A DNA stretch of 64,000 nucleotides. Origin: FEN-1297 sp963710735. Lineage in GTDB: Bacteria > Bacteroidota > Ignavibacteria > Ignavibacteriales > Ignavibacteriaceae. The stretch covers positions 310,001 to 374,000 of the forward strand of contig CAVQBN010000004.1 in NCBI GenBank assembly GCA_963710735.1. Reading direction: 5' to 3'. The notes under the pieces were generated by a model. The model was not told the origin of the DNA. It saw only the letters and a list, made by a program, of their open reading frames with translations, and ran no database searches. The translations under genes and the position numbers were made by a program. Positions 44,902 to 54,167 of this stretch are shown piece after piece (the first letter of the stretch is position 1; the number at the start of each line of letters is the position of its first letter).

Positions 44902-45409
44902 AAATAAATTCTGAGCTTCAGTTTTATGCTCGCCTAATAACGTAAATAGAATAATAATAAATAAGCTTGTTCTAAAACTTATTATAAATGTGGAAAGACA
45001 AAGGTTATACCTTGAAAACTATTTATTAAAGCATCTCTCCTTTTCAGCCTCATTTATTCCTCGTTTGTTTAAAAAATAAAAAGCAACGACACAATTAATT
45101 GTAAAAAGTTATCTTGTAGTAATTACACAACTATAACTTTTAACAATTTACTATACTCGTTGCTCTCCAATTATATGTGGCGAAACTAATTATTAATTTT
45201 ATTATTTCAAGTGCTGCCTTTAACATTATGAGCAACCGCACAAGTAATTTTAATTAGATCCATTCAAGAACCATTATCTAGGATAATTATTTTCATGAAT
45301 ATTTTTGATATTGAATTTTAATTTTTGTTGATTTAAAAATGTGAAATGGGAGTGCAAGTTAATAGCTATCTAATTAATTAAAATCCAAAAAATTATAGAA
45401 AGAATAACT
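44902..45409. other. Divergent intergenic region with N-terminal extension and inverted repeat
   Basis: The first 84 bp (44902-44985) are coding for the b561-like gene. Beyond that an 83-bp inverted repeat (45082-45164) is listed separately. The rest is AT-rich and must hold the promoters of both divergent genes; nothing else recognised. Confidence 0.5.
45082..45164. repeat. 83-bp imperfect inverted repeat
   Basis: Outer arms AGCAACGA / TCGTTGCT pair perfectly over 8 bp. Inner arms AATTGTAAAAAGTTAT (45097-45112) and ATAACTTTTAACAATT (45133-45148) pair over 16 bp with one mismatch. The left arm also contains the palindrome ACAATTAATTGT (45091-45102). The overall shape suggests a MITE-like element or a structured RNA; no T-run follows either end and no target duplication is visible. 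Confidence 0.6.
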
Positions 45410-45778
45410 ATGTTAAAAATAATCCCTATTATATTACTACTTTCTATTTTCGGTGGCTGCGCTTATACAAATTTAAATTATACTCATAAGGATAAGGGCT
45501 TTACCGGTGTTTGGGAAGCATCCAATAATAGCCGTGCAATATTAAAAATTTATCCCAGACAAAGACAGACTTATTTGCTGCACTTTAAAAGCGATGAGGC
45601 TAGCTGGGAAGGAGTTGGATATGAATATGACGGCAAAATGATTGCAATTTTCAGATATAAAAATGTAAATGAGCAAGGGTTTATAACTTTTACTTTAGAA
45701 AGGCCAAATAAACTTAATTATATTTCTATGAATCCGGACGGTTCCATCAGGTATATCGATTATTACATTAGACATTAG
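45410..45778 (+). CDS. Small lipoprotein of unknown function
   Basis: The 122-residue protein has a lipoprotein signal: a hydrophobic run (IIPIILLLSIFGG) ending at Cys 17 (GGC). The mature part is beta-rich: GFTGVWEASNNSRAILKIYP, WEGVGYEYDGKMIAIFRY and ITFTLERPNKLNYISM, which looks like a small barrel or lipocalin-like strand set. I do not recognise a family. It stands upstream of bacterioferritin by 118 bp on the same strand and may share its transcript. Start ATG with AGAAAGA upstream. Confidence 0.75.
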   Translation: MLKIIPIILLLSIFGGCAYTNLNYTHKDKGFTGVWEASNNSRAILKIYPRQRQTYLLHFKSDEASWEGVGYEYDGKMIAIFRYKNVNEQGFITFTLERPNKLNYISMNPDGSIRYIDYYIRH

Positions 45779-45896
45779 AACGCGCTGATCATTAAAAAAA
45801 ATGCAACACCAGGCTTTGATGAAAAGTATGTCGGGAAATTTATATATTGATATTAGTTCTTTATTTATTTTTAATTTTATTTAGGGAAAAATAATT

Positions 45897-46400
45897 ATGC
45901 ATGAAAAAAGTATTACATTACTAAATAAAGCAGTCGCAGATGAATTGTCTGCTGTTCACCAATATATGTATTTTCATTTTCACTGTGATGATATTGGATA
46001 TGATTTACTAGCCAACCTTTTTAAAAAGACAGCTATTGCCGAAATGATTCATATTGAAAGACTAGCCGAAAGAATTTTATTCCTTAAAGGTGATGTTGAG
46101 ATGAAAGCTTCTTCTGAAGTTCAAAAAATTCTCAATGTGGAAGAGATGTTGAAGTTAGCAGCTAAGATGGAAGATGACAGTGCAAAGGAATATAATCTTT
46201 GGGCTAATGAATGTGCAGCAAATTCAGACTCCGTTTCTAAGCAATTATTCGAAAGCCTTGTTGCTGAAGAAGAAGTTCATTATGATCAGTATGACACCGA
46301 GATGGAGAATCTTAAAAAATTCGGCGACAGATATTTAGCCTTACAATCGATAGAGCGCAGTAAAATTAAAGGTTCACCATTTGTAAGTACGCAGAATTAA
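45897..46400 (+). CDS. bfr: Bacterioferritin
   Basis: Bacterioferritin stores iron in a 24-subunit shell with ferroxidase sites and, in haem-binding forms, haem at subunit interfaces. The 167-residue protein has the four-helix pattern with ferroxidase ligands: ADELSAVHQYMYHF-type helix (E17, H21 region), EMIHIERLAERILFLKG with the haem-ligand Met (AEMIH) near residue 50, and VAEEEVHYDQY near 127-137. Length is slightly above the usual 155-160, with a short C-terminal extension. A strong terminator lies 21 bp downstream, so it ends its transcript. Confidence 0.9.
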   Translation: MHEKSITLLNKAVADELSAVHQYMYFHFHCDDIGYDLLANLFKKTAIAEMIHIERLAERILFLKGDVEMKASSEVQKILNVEEMLKLAAKMEDDSAKEYNLWANECAANSDSVSKQLFESLVAEEEVHYDQYDTEMENLKKFGDRYLALQSIERSKIKGSPFVSTQN

Positions 46401-46420
46401 TTTTAACATAATAATCTTTG

Positions 46421-46463
46421 ATGCGATAAGTTGATTCTTTTAAAAAAACTTATCGCATTTTTA
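46421..46463 (+). terminator. Intrinsic terminator after bfr
   Basis: Perfect 12-bp stem ATGCGATAAGTT / AACTTATCGCAT with a 14-base loop, directly followed by TTTTT. Strong canonical terminator. Confidence 0.92.
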
Positions 46464-46580
46464 ATTAATAATCATTATATACATTTCCAAAAACATAATC
46501 TAGTTTTTCGATCATACGGTTTTAAAACAATATTTAATAGAAACTGTCTTTGGATTATTCAAAAATTTAAGTATAAGTTA

Positions 46581-47033
46581 TTAGTGATTTGCTCCTACAC
46601 TTTCGCTGCAATCTTTCATAGTGTTATTAATAGCAATACTAAAAGCAACTATAAAAGCTAAGGATAAAACAACTACAACACCAAGAACAAGCAATATTGT
46701 CTTACCAGTGTCAAACTTATCTGTAGAAATATTCTCGACTGAATAAAAAGGAAGTTTTAATGAATCGAGAGGTTCTATTTGTTTATTATTGCCCAATTTA
46801 CCCGCATTTGAATAAATGTAAATATTATTCCCGTCCATTTTCCACCTATATCTATTAAATGATTCTGGTGGATTTTGAAGCAGATATTCTGTTGAGTCAT
46901 TAGCAACAATTTTAATTACTTCTTTATCATTTATATTTTTCAAATCACCTATCGTTAGCTCTCTTGAACTATAACACCCGACAATTTGAATAAGTAGTGC
47001 AATTATTAAAATTGATGAAATTATGTCTTTCAT
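46581..47033 (-). CDS. Lipoprotein of unknown function with C-terminal membrane helix
   Basis: From ATG 47033 the protein is 150 residues. AAGGGAGA lies seven bases upstream, so this start is preferred over an in-frame ATG 81 bp further up (47114) that lacks one. The signal IISSILIIALLIQIVGC ends in a lipobox Cys 19. A beta-rich middle (EVIKIVANDSTEYLLQNPPESF, NNIYIYSNAG, LPFYSVENIS) is followed by a membrane helix (TILLVLGVVVVLSLAFIVAF) and a short polar tail. The combination of lipobox and C-terminal helix is unusual. Family unknown. It stands alone, convergent with bfr. Confidence 0.75.
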   Translation of the reverse strand: MKDIISSILIIALLIQIVGCYSSRELTIGDLKNINDKEVIKIVANDSTEYLLQNPPESFNRYRWKMDGNNIYIYSNAGKLGNNKQIEPLDSLKLPFYSVENISTDKFDTGKTILLVLGVVVVLSLAFIVAFSIAINNTMKDCSESVGANH

Positions 47034-47329
47034 TTTAATCTCCCTTTTAATTTCTATCCACAATCTTAAAAAATAAAATGTCTGAGTTGTCAAAGAAATG
47101 TCAAAATGCCACAAATATTTGGTCGGATTGTTGTATTGTTTAAAAAGTGGTTTCTAGAATGATTTTGTTTCTAAAATTTTTAAAATGGATTCATTAATCC
47201 TTTGATAAAACATGAAAGCAAATACAAAAATTTTCCAATAGACCTAATAATTGATTTAATGATGATTTGTGGGTGAGAGTAATTACTTTTATAATAAAAT
47301 CTTTTTAAGTATCAATTTAAAAATCCATA

Positions 47330-50300
47330 TTATATTTCTGCTACTAATTTTTTTCTTCTCCCTAAAAAATTATTAACTCTGTCCCCTGCTCTTTCAAATA
47401 CTATATAAAGTACAGGAATGACAATTAATGTAAGCAATGTGGTAGCTGTTAATCCGCCGATTACTGCTCTTGCCAAAGGGGACCATGTTTCAGCACCCGA
47501 TCCTAGTTCAATTGCAAGCGGCACCATACCAAGAATGGTTGTTAAAGCTGTCATTAATACGGGTCTCATTCTTGCCTTGCAACCGAATTCAACTGCCTCA
47601 TATAATTCCATTCCTTTATGCCTCTGCTGGTTTATGTAATCAACTAAAACAATTCCATTATTAACTGCAATACCAACGAGCATAACTATTCCAACAAGAG
47701 CCATTACACTTATTGAAGTTCCGGTAATTGCAAGGAAAATAAATACTCCAATTATTGAAAGCGGGACAGTAAACATTATTATCAGCGGATCAACTAATGA
47801 TTCAAACTGCGATGCCATTATCATGTAGACTAATAAAATAGCCGCTATGAAAGCTAATCCCAAATAAAAGAAAGCTTCCTGCTGATCCTCGGCCGTTCCT
47901 CCGATTACTATCTGATACTCTGAGGGGATTGGAGTATCGGCAATTATCTTTTTAATTATGTTTACTGCAGAAGAAAGATCGATTCCGGAAAGCCCGCATC
48001 CGACAGAAACAAATCTGCTCTGGTTCTCTCTAAATATTGTTGGACTGGATTCTTCCTCACTTATTACAGCAACATCATTCAGCTTTATTCTGCCGCCTGT
48101 AGGTAAAGCAAGTTCTAGTTGCTCAAGAGACTCTTTTTTATTACGGTATTCTTTTGCAAATTGGACGTAAATATCATACTCGTCTCCCTTTTCACGAAAT
48201 TGGGAAGCTACCTTTCCCTGAATAGCCGTAGAGATATTGCTTGCTACCTGCAGTGTAGATAAATTGTAGTGATTTAATAAATCCTTATTAAGATGTACCT
48301 GAAGTTCCGGAGTTGTTTCTTTGGTGTTTAAGGAAATATCAACCAGACCTTTTACTTTTTCCATCTTAGACTTTAATTCATTTGCTATTTCTTTTGCTCC
48401 CGCAATATCAAACCCGACAACTTTTACTTCTATATCTTTCTCAGCTGAAAATGAACCTCCTTCTTGAAAAGCATAAGTTACTCCAGGAATTTGATCAAAT
48501 TTTTTCCTTAATCTATCTTGAATTTGAAATTGTGTAATCTTTCTTTTTTCCTTCGGAGTTAAACGAATAAAGAATTCAATTGTACTTGATGTAGTACCAT
48601 AAGCCCCAATGCCTTCCCTTGTTCCGTAAAATATCGACAATGACTGGAAATCTTTCTTGTCAACTACTTCTTTTACTATATCTTCAATTTTGTAAGCATA
48701 CAGTCGAGTTTGTTCTATCGGCGTACCGGAAGGAGCTTCCATTAAAACATTTATCAATCCTTGATCCGACTTAGGTAGAAATTCACCGCCTAAAATTGAA
48801 GCTAACCCAATTGATAGGAAAAACAAAACCGTTACTGAAATTAATACCGTCACTTTATGATGAATTGACCAGTGCAATATTCTGCTGTATCTATCAGATA
48901 ATTTTATCAGCCAGTCTCCAACTCCATCTTTAAATCTGGTAAACCAGGTGTTTTTCTTTACGCTTTCAACTTTAAGGATATTAGCAGACATCATAGGCAC
49001 AAGAGTAAGTGCAACTAGCAGAGATACTACCAAACTAAATGTAATCGTTAAAACCATGTCTTTAAATAACTGGCCGGTTATATTCGGAACAAACAATACC
49101 GGAAGGAATACGCTTATGGTAGTCAATGTCGAAGCCGTAATAGCCATTCCGATTTCTTGAGTTCCCGACTCCGCCGCTTCAATTAAACTTTCACCCATTT
49201 CACGATGACGATAAATATTTTCCAGTGCAACAATTGAGTTGTCAACAAGCATTCCAACTGCAAGTGCAAGTCCCGCCATCGAAATTATATTGAGAGTTAC
49301 ATTTGCTAAAAACATTACTGCAAAAGTCGCTATGATTGAAACAGGTATGGAGATACCCATTATTATACTGCCGCGTATGTTCCTTAAGAAAAAATAGATT
49401 ACGATAAATGCCATAACGAATGCAATTAATGCAGTGTTCCTAAGATTATTTACGGATCTTAAAATAAACTCTGCTTGATCCCAGATAACGCTGACTTTTG
49501 TACCTTGTGGAAGTCTTGAAATAATGTCAGGTAAAGCTTCTTTTATTTTTCTGCTTGTGATAACAGTGTTTGCATCCGATTGTTTCATAATCTGCAGCAT
49601 AACACCTTCGCCGTAATCTGCCCTTACTTCGCTTGCATTTTCTTTATAACTGTCTTCAACGCTGGCTACATCTTTAATATAAACCGGGACACCACTCCTA
49701 TAAGTCAAAATTGTACTTTTAATCTGATCGAGAGTTGTATATTCGCTGAACACTCTAAGGTTATAACTTTTTCCTGTAGTTTCAATTGTGCCTGCCGGCT
49801 GAAGACCGCTGCCGTACTGGATCGTCTGAAGGACATCATTCGGAGACATATTGTAAGAAGCTAACAGTATGGGGTTAATGTTTACATTAATCTGTCTTTG
49901 CAATCCGCCCTGCGTTTGTACAGAAGCAACACCCTCTACTCTTTCCAAAAGAGGTTCTATTTTTTCTTCTGATAATCTTCTAAGCTCGGCGGGACCAAGA
50001 TAAGGAGAGCTGATACTAAAATAACTTATGGGCATCATTGAAGGATCGAAAACAAAAACAAGAGGTTTGGAAGCATCCGAAGGTAAATAATCTTTTATAA
50101 GATCCAGGTTTTTTCTTATATCGTTTTCCGCTTTATCCATATCGGTTCCATATTTGAACTCAAGTGTGATAATAGAAGAACCTTTAAAAGATTGGGAATT
50201 TACTTTTTCAATATTTTTTACTGATGAGACTGCTTCTTCGATAGGCCTTGTAACTAAATTTTCTATATCTTCCGGGCCGACACCGGAATAGTTTGTAACA

Positions 50301-50449
50301 ACTCCGGCAATGGGGAAAGTAATGTCCGGAAAGAAATCAATTTTTAATTGTGAGAAAGAGAAGAAACTAAATATGATTATAACACCGTAAATCATTACGA
50401 GTGTTATCTGCCTCCTTAAAGAAAATTTTGTAAGTATCATATCCGGCAA
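47330..50449 (-). CDS. RND efflux transporter permease (HAE1/AcrB-type)
   Basis: An inner-membrane proton-driven exporter that, with the adaptor and outer-membrane channel encoded upstream, forms a tripartite pump. The 1039-residue protein has the RND layout: TM1 at the N-terminus (IIFSFFSF), large porter domain 1, TM2-6 with AGLALAVGMLVDNSIVALENIYRH (TM4 with the proton-relay Asp near 410), porter domain 2 and TM7-12 ending in GGLTATTLLTLIVIPVLYIVFERAG. Members of this clade export hydrophobic drugs, lipids or polyketide-like compounds; the substrate here cannot be read. It starts 5 bp after the adaptor gene. Confidence 0.93.
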   Translation of the reverse strand: MPDMILTKFSLRRQITLVMIYGVIIIFSFFSFSQLKIDFFPDITFPIAGVVTNYSGVGPEDIENLVTRPIEEAVSSVKNIEKVNSQSFKGSSIITLEFKYGTDMDKAENDIRKNLDLIKDYLPSDASKPLVFVFDPSMMPISYFSISSPYLGPAELRRLSEEKIEPLLERVEGVASVQTQGGLQRQINVNINPILLASYNMSPNDVLQTIQYGSGLQPAGTIETTGKSYNLRVFSEYTTLDQIKSTILTYRSGVPVYIKDVASVEDSYKENASEVRADYGEGVMLQIMKQSDANTVITSRKIKEALPDIISRLPQGTKVSVIWDQAEFILRSVNNLRNTALIAFVMAFIVIYFFLRNIRGSIIMGISIPVSIIATFAVMFLANVTLNIISMAGLALAVGMLVDNSIVALENIYRHREMGESLIEAAESGTQEIGMAITASTLTTISVFLPVLFVPNITGQLFKDMVLTITFSLVVSLLVALTLVPMMSANILKVESVKKNTWFTRFKDGVGDWLIKLSDRYSRILHWSIHHKVTVLISVTVLFFLSIGLASILGGEFLPKSDQGLINVLMEAPSGTPIEQTRLYAYKIEDIVKEVVDKKDFQSLSIFYGTREGIGAYGTTSSTIEFFIRLTPKEKRKITQFQIQDRLRKKFDQIPGVTYAFQEGGSFSAEKDIEVKVVGFDIAGAKEIANELKSKMEKVKGLVDISLNTKETTPELQVHLNKDLLNHYNLSTLQVASNISTAIQGKVASQFREKGDEYDIYVQFAKEYRNKKESLEQLELALPTGGRIKLNDVAVISEEESSPTIFRENQSRFVSVGCGLSGIDLSSAVNIIKKIIADTPIPSEYQIVIGGTAEDQQEAFFYLGLAFIAAILLVYMIMASQFESLVDPLIIMFTVPLSIIGVFIFLAITGTSISVMALVGIVMLVGIAVNNGIVLVDYINQQRHKGMELYEAVEFGCKARMRPVLMTALTTILGMVPLAIELGSGAETWSPLARAVIGGLTATTLLTLIVIPVLYIVFERAGDRVNNFLGRRKKLVAEI

Positions 50450-50454
50450 TTCCC

Positions 50455-51582
50455 TTATTCAATTATATTAATGGATTGGCCTTCCTTGACGATATTCTGC
50501 CCGACTATAATTACCATGTCTCCGTTGTTGAGTCCCTTTATTATTTCTATCTGACCATCATTAACAATTCCGGTATTAACCTCTTTTAATTTTGCGGTAC
50601 CATTCTGGACAACAAACAAGAAATATTTTTTTACAGGATTCTGTAAGCCGGTTTCTTTATTTATTTTTACTTCTGTTTGCGGAAGCAATGCAGTTTCCGG
50701 CACTACTAAACTGCTATTGTGGTTTTGTGTTTCAATTAAAAACTCTCCAAACATACCCGATTTAAGTCTTTTGTCGCCGGTTAAAAATGAAATCTCCACT
50801 TCAAGAGCTTTTGACATTTGATCAATCGATGAATTTATTTTTTCAACCCTGCCGTCAAATTCTTCTCCCGGTAATGAAGGAAATTTTATCAGCACTTTCT
50901 GCCCGACTTTTACATTTTGAATATCTTCACCGGTCAAGTTTACTTTCGCTTTCATTTTAGAAGATGAAAGCACCTGTACTACCGGCTGGCCTATATTAAT
51001 CATTTGATTTTCTTCAACATAAACCGCGGCCGCAGTACCGTCAAAAGGCGCCTTTACAAAACTATTTTCGTATTGTTCTTTTGCCTGCTCGTAACCTGAT
51101 TTTGCCTGGTTAAAAGTATGCTCTGTTGTTTCTTTAGCGGTTTTTATTTGATCATACTGCTGACGGCTGATTGCTTTTTCCAAAAAAAGCTTACTCATTC
51201 TTTCAAAATCTTCCGAAGCCAATTTAGCTTGTGCTTCTGCGGTTTTTAATAATGAATTCGAAATTTCCAATCCCTGCTTTAATATTTCATTTTTCTGCAC
51301 AGCAAGTACCTGATCCTTTACAACTTTTTGTCCTGGCTTTATATAAATTTTCTCTACACGCTCAGCAACTTTGCTGTAAACAATAACATCCTCTTCAGCC
51401 GTAACGGAACCGGTTACGCGTATGTATTTCGAAATTTTTCCCGCCTGAACCTTAAATATCTTTACCGGCACAGTTTTCTGAACATTTTCTTCCTTCTGCT
51501 TTGAACATCCTGCCAGCATTAAAATTATAATAGAAAAAATGGGAATCCATCCCATCGGAAAAAGAAATATTTTCCGGTTCAT
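50455..51582 (-). CDS. RND efflux adaptor (membrane fusion protein), lipoprotein
   Basis: The 375-residue adaptor links the RND permease to the TolC channel across the periplasm. A lipoprotein signal ends at LAGC (Cys 26). It has the biotinyl-lipoyl-like and beta-barrel parts split by a coiled-coil hairpin: VYSKVAERVEKIYIKPGQKV near 68-87, helical LLKTAEAQAKLASEDFERMSKLF near 108-130 and SFVKAPFDGTAAAVYVEENQ near 165-184, then the membrane-proximal domain. It lies between tolC (14 bp) and the permease gene (5 bp) in one operon. Confidence 0.92.
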   Translation of the reverse strand: MNRKIFLFPMGWIPIFSIIILMLAGCSKQKEENVQKTVPVKIFKVQAGKISKYIRVTGSVTAEEDVIVYSKVAERVEKIYIKPGQKVVKDQVLAVQKNEILKQGLEISNSLLKTAEAQAKLASEDFERMSKLFLEKAISRQQYDQIKTAKETTEHTFNQAKSGYEQAKEQYENSFVKAPFDGTAAAVYVEENQMINIGQPVVQVLSSSKMKAKVNLTGEDIQNVKVGQKVLIKFPSLPGEEFDGRVEKINSSIDQMSKALEVEISFLTGDKRLKSGMFGEFLIETQNHNSSLVVPETALLPQTEVKINKETGLQNPVKKYFLFVVQNGTAKLKEVNTGIVNDGQIEIIKGLNNGDMVIIVGQNIVKEGQSINIIE

Positions 51583-51596
51583 CTTATCCTCTAATA

Positions 51597-52943
51597 TTAT
51601 TTCCAGATTTTATCTAATAATCCTATTGATTTTAGTAAGGACAGTTGGTTGACATTATAATTATATATTCCTTGTAAGTAATCACTTCTACTTTTTGTAT
51701 AAAGAAGCTGAGCGTTCAATACATCGAGCTGACTACTTATTCCTTGAACATAAAGCAGATTTGATATTCTTAAACTTTCTTTAAACTGTTCAAGTGCATC
51801 TTTCAAACTCTGCAAGCTTTTTGATGCTTCCAGGTAGTTGTAATAACTTTGTTCGATTTCCAGATCAACCGCAAACTGAGTCTGTGTTAACAATAAATCC
51901 ATTTGTGCAGTTTTAATCTTTGCTATTTGATAATCCAGAAATTTCCTTCCGCCTTCAAAAAGAGGCCATGACAAAGAAAGTGTTATAGATTTAGAACGTA
52001 TATAATCATCCCATCTAACTTTGTAATTATCAACCGGCGCCTGCTGATCAAGGCTGGCTGAAATTGCAATCGTCGGACTGAATTTTCCGATAGCTATTTT
52101 TTCCCCTGATTTAACTGCAACCTGCTGATATCTTAAAGCTTTAATATCATTTCTATTTTCTTCAGATAATATTTTGAAATCTTCTAAAGACATGTTAGAA
52201 TATTGATTCAGGAATTCTGTTTTATGCAGACTATCAATAACAACAAGCGAATCAGACAGAGGCAAGTTCAAAATACTTTTAAGCCGCTGAATGGAAAGTT
52301 TTTTATTTGAAACTGACGATTCAAGCATAGGAAGAGTTGAAGTATATTGAGCCTTCGCCCGCTGAAGATCTAATTCTGTGGCAGTGCCGGCATTATAAAA
52401 TTTTTTTACCTGGTTCAAATTATGTTTTGCAAAAGATACAGCTTCCTCTGCCGATTTTGTCATTTCATCTGAAAGCATGATTCCGTAATAAGCCTGCATT
52501 GAGATCAGTACTGTTTCTTCTTCCTTGCCTTCCAATTCTTCCTGCAAAGATTTTTTAATATTGTTTTGAATATCATAGTTAAACCACCTGCTGCCGCCCG
52601 TAAAAATCGGAAAAGTAAGGCTTAATGAATGCTGGAAATTATAAGGTGTTCCAACCACAAATCGCTGCCCCATGAATACAAATACCGGAAGCTCGACATT
52701 TTTCTGCGCTATTCCCTGGTAAGTTAATGTAGGGAGAAATAGAGATAGTGATTTCCAGGTTTCCAGGTTTTGAATTTTATAATCAAGAAATTTTGATTTA
52801 AGTGCTGGGTTATCTTTTAAAGAAATATCTACAACATTTCTCCATGTCAGGTAAATTATTTGCTTTTCATCCTGTCCTTTTGCAGAGTTACAGATGAATA
52901 AAATGCATAGAAAAAGAATATAAATTCTTTTTTTCCAGGACAT
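51597..52943 (-). CDS. TolC family outer membrane efflux protein
   Basis: The 448-residue protein forms the outer-membrane channel of the pump. A signal peptide (1-23, ends AKGQ) precedes two structurally repeated halves with long helices and barrel strands: DISLKDNPALKSKFLDYKIQN at the start, FYNAGTATELDLQRAKAQY near 180 and its repeat LLYVQGISSQLDVLNAQLLY near 395. These LxxxGxxxxxDxxxAxxxY elements are TolC family hallmarks. It is the first gene of tolC-MFP-RND; AAAGGGG precedes the start. No local regulator is present. Confidence 0.93.
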   Translation of the reverse strand: MSWKKRIYILFLCILFICNSAKGQDEKQIIYLTWRNVVDISLKDNPALKSKFLDYKIQNLETWKSLSLFLPTLTYQGIAQKNVELPVFVFMGQRFVVGTPYNFQHSLSLTFPIFTGGSRWFNYDIQNNIKKSLQEELEGKEEETVLISMQAYYGIMLSDEMTKSAEEAVSFAKHNLNQVKKFYNAGTATELDLQRAKAQYTSTLPMLESSVSNKKLSIQRLKSILNLPLSDSLVVIDSLHKTEFLNQYSNMSLEDFKILSEENRNDIKALRYQQVAVKSGEKIAIGKFSPTIAISASLDQQAPVDNYKVRWDDYIRSKSITLSLSWPLFEGGRKFLDYQIAKIKTAQMDLLLTQTQFAVDLEIEQSYYNYLEASKSLQSLKDALEQFKESLRISNLLYVQGISSQLDVLNAQLLYTKSRSDYLQGIYNYNVNQLSLLKSIGLLDKIWK

Positions 52944-53357
52944 ATTGTAGAACCCCTTTAAATTCTTCTTAATATTTTAATGCGACTAAAAAAGCTGAGT
53001 ATATTTTTTGCGTGAAATCTTTAAGGATACCCTTTTTATTTTATAATCTCTTTCTCATTTGAAGCTCCTCTGCAAAAGAGATCAATAAATTTTTCGAATC
53101 TAAAAAATTATCTAATGTTAGACATTTCAAATATAATAAAATGCACCTCACAATTAAAAGACTTTTACTTTTCCGCAATTTTTTTTTGAACAGACAAAGT
53201 GTAGAATTAAAAATCTTCAAGGATTAATGTGCTTAACTATATTTTGTGTAAAAGATGGTTTTGTTATATTTATACTGATAGCGAAGTTTGACATATAATA
53301 TCTTTTAATTCATACAAACTGATATATGATATCAATTAAATAAATAGAGGATTTAAA
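52944..53357. other. Divergent intergenic region, tolC operon / ppa
   Basis: 414 bp between divergent genes with the promoters of the efflux operon and of pyrophosphatase. AT-rich; no gene, RNA or strong hairpin recognised. Confidence 0.6.
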
Positions 53358-53927
53358 ATGAAGTCAATTTATAATAGGAACCCATGGCACACTATAAAAC
53401 CCGGAACCGATGTATTTAATACAGTAAATGCCGTAATTGAAATTCCCATGGGAAGCAAAGCAAAATATGAGCTTGATAAAGAAAGCGGCTTATTAAAGTT
53501 AGATAGAGTTTTATTTTCTTCGGTTCATTATCCGGCAAATTACGGTTTTATTCCTCGAACTATAGCTGATGACGGAGATCCGCTGGATATTCTTGTCATC
53601 TCTTCACTTGAAGTTGAGCCGATGTGTATTTTAACAGCTAAAGTAATCGGGGTAATGCACATGGTTGATGATGATGAGAATGATGAAAAGATTATAGCTG
53701 TTGCCGATAAGGACATGGCTGTAAATTATATAAACAGCCTGGCAGGATTACCGCCTCACACTATGGTCGAATTAAAAAGATTTTTTGAGGATTACAAAAA
53801 ACTTGAACATAAACATGTGGAAGTAAATGAATTTCTTGAAAGCGAATTCGCTTATAAAATTATTGAAACCAGCATGGAGCGTTACAATAAAGAATTCGGG
53901 CTAAAAGGATCTATCGATCAAAATTAA
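53358..53927 (+). CDS. ppa: Inorganic pyrophosphatase (family I)
   Basis: Ppa hydrolyses pyrophosphate to two phosphates, pulling biosynthetic reactions forward. The 189-residue protein has the family I motifs: NAVIEIPMGSKAKYELDKESG (24-44), VHYPANYGFIPRT (54-66), the metal-binding ADDGDPLDILV (68-78) and DKDMAVNYI near 113. Length is typical. GAGGA lies upstream of the ATG. It converges on the small HTH gene, 20 bp between stops. Confidence 0.96.
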   Translation: MKSIYNRNPWHTIKPGTDVFNTVNAVIEIPMGSKAKYELDKESGLLKLDRVLFSSVHYPANYGFIPRTIADDGDPLDILVISSLEVEPMCILTAKVIGVMHMVDDDENDEKIIAVADKDMAVNYINSLAGLPPHTMVELKRFFEDYKKLEHKHVEVNEFLESEFAYKIIETSMERYNKEFGLKGSIDQN

Positions 53928-53947
53928 TTTAAATGATCATCAGCTTA

Positions 53948-54166
53948 TCAACTGCTGTTCTCTGCTGATTTGTTAACTATTTTATCGAACTTTTCATCAA
54001 AATGCTGATCAAACCATGCATCTATAATTGATTTCTTGAAACGCCATTCTTTCCCTAACTTTGCCGCCGGAATTTTTTTCTCCTGTGCCCACGTATAAAT
54101 TGTCTGCGGTTTAACTTTTAGATAAGCTGCTACTTCCTCAAGTGTCATTATCTCATCGTTGGGCAT
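53948..54166 (-). CDS. Small excisionase-type helix-turn-helix protein
   Basis: The 72-residue protein is almost only a MerR-like/excisionase winged helix (HTH_17 type): MTLEEVAAYLKVKPQTIYTWAQ at 6-27, then EKKIPAAKLGKEWRFKKSIIDAWFD. Such domains bind DNA as small regulators or as phage/plasmid excision factors; there is no integrase here, so a local regulatory role is likelier. It starts one base after the Yip1 gene stop, so it is co-transcribed with that membrane protein. Its target is unknown. A short lysine-rich C-terminus (DEKFDKIVNKSAENSS) ends it. Confidence 0.85.
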   Translation of the reverse strand: MPNDEIMTLEEVAAYLKVKPQTIYTWAQEKKIPAAKLGKEWRFKKSIIDAWFDQHFDEKFDKIVNKSAENSS

Positions 54167-54167
54167 A

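Noticed and set aside
40090..45360. AGTGCAAGTT 10-mer shared by two upstream regions (40090 and 45351)
   Set aside because: Two exact copies of a 10-mer in 64 kb of biased sequence can arise by chance, and their distances to the genes differ.
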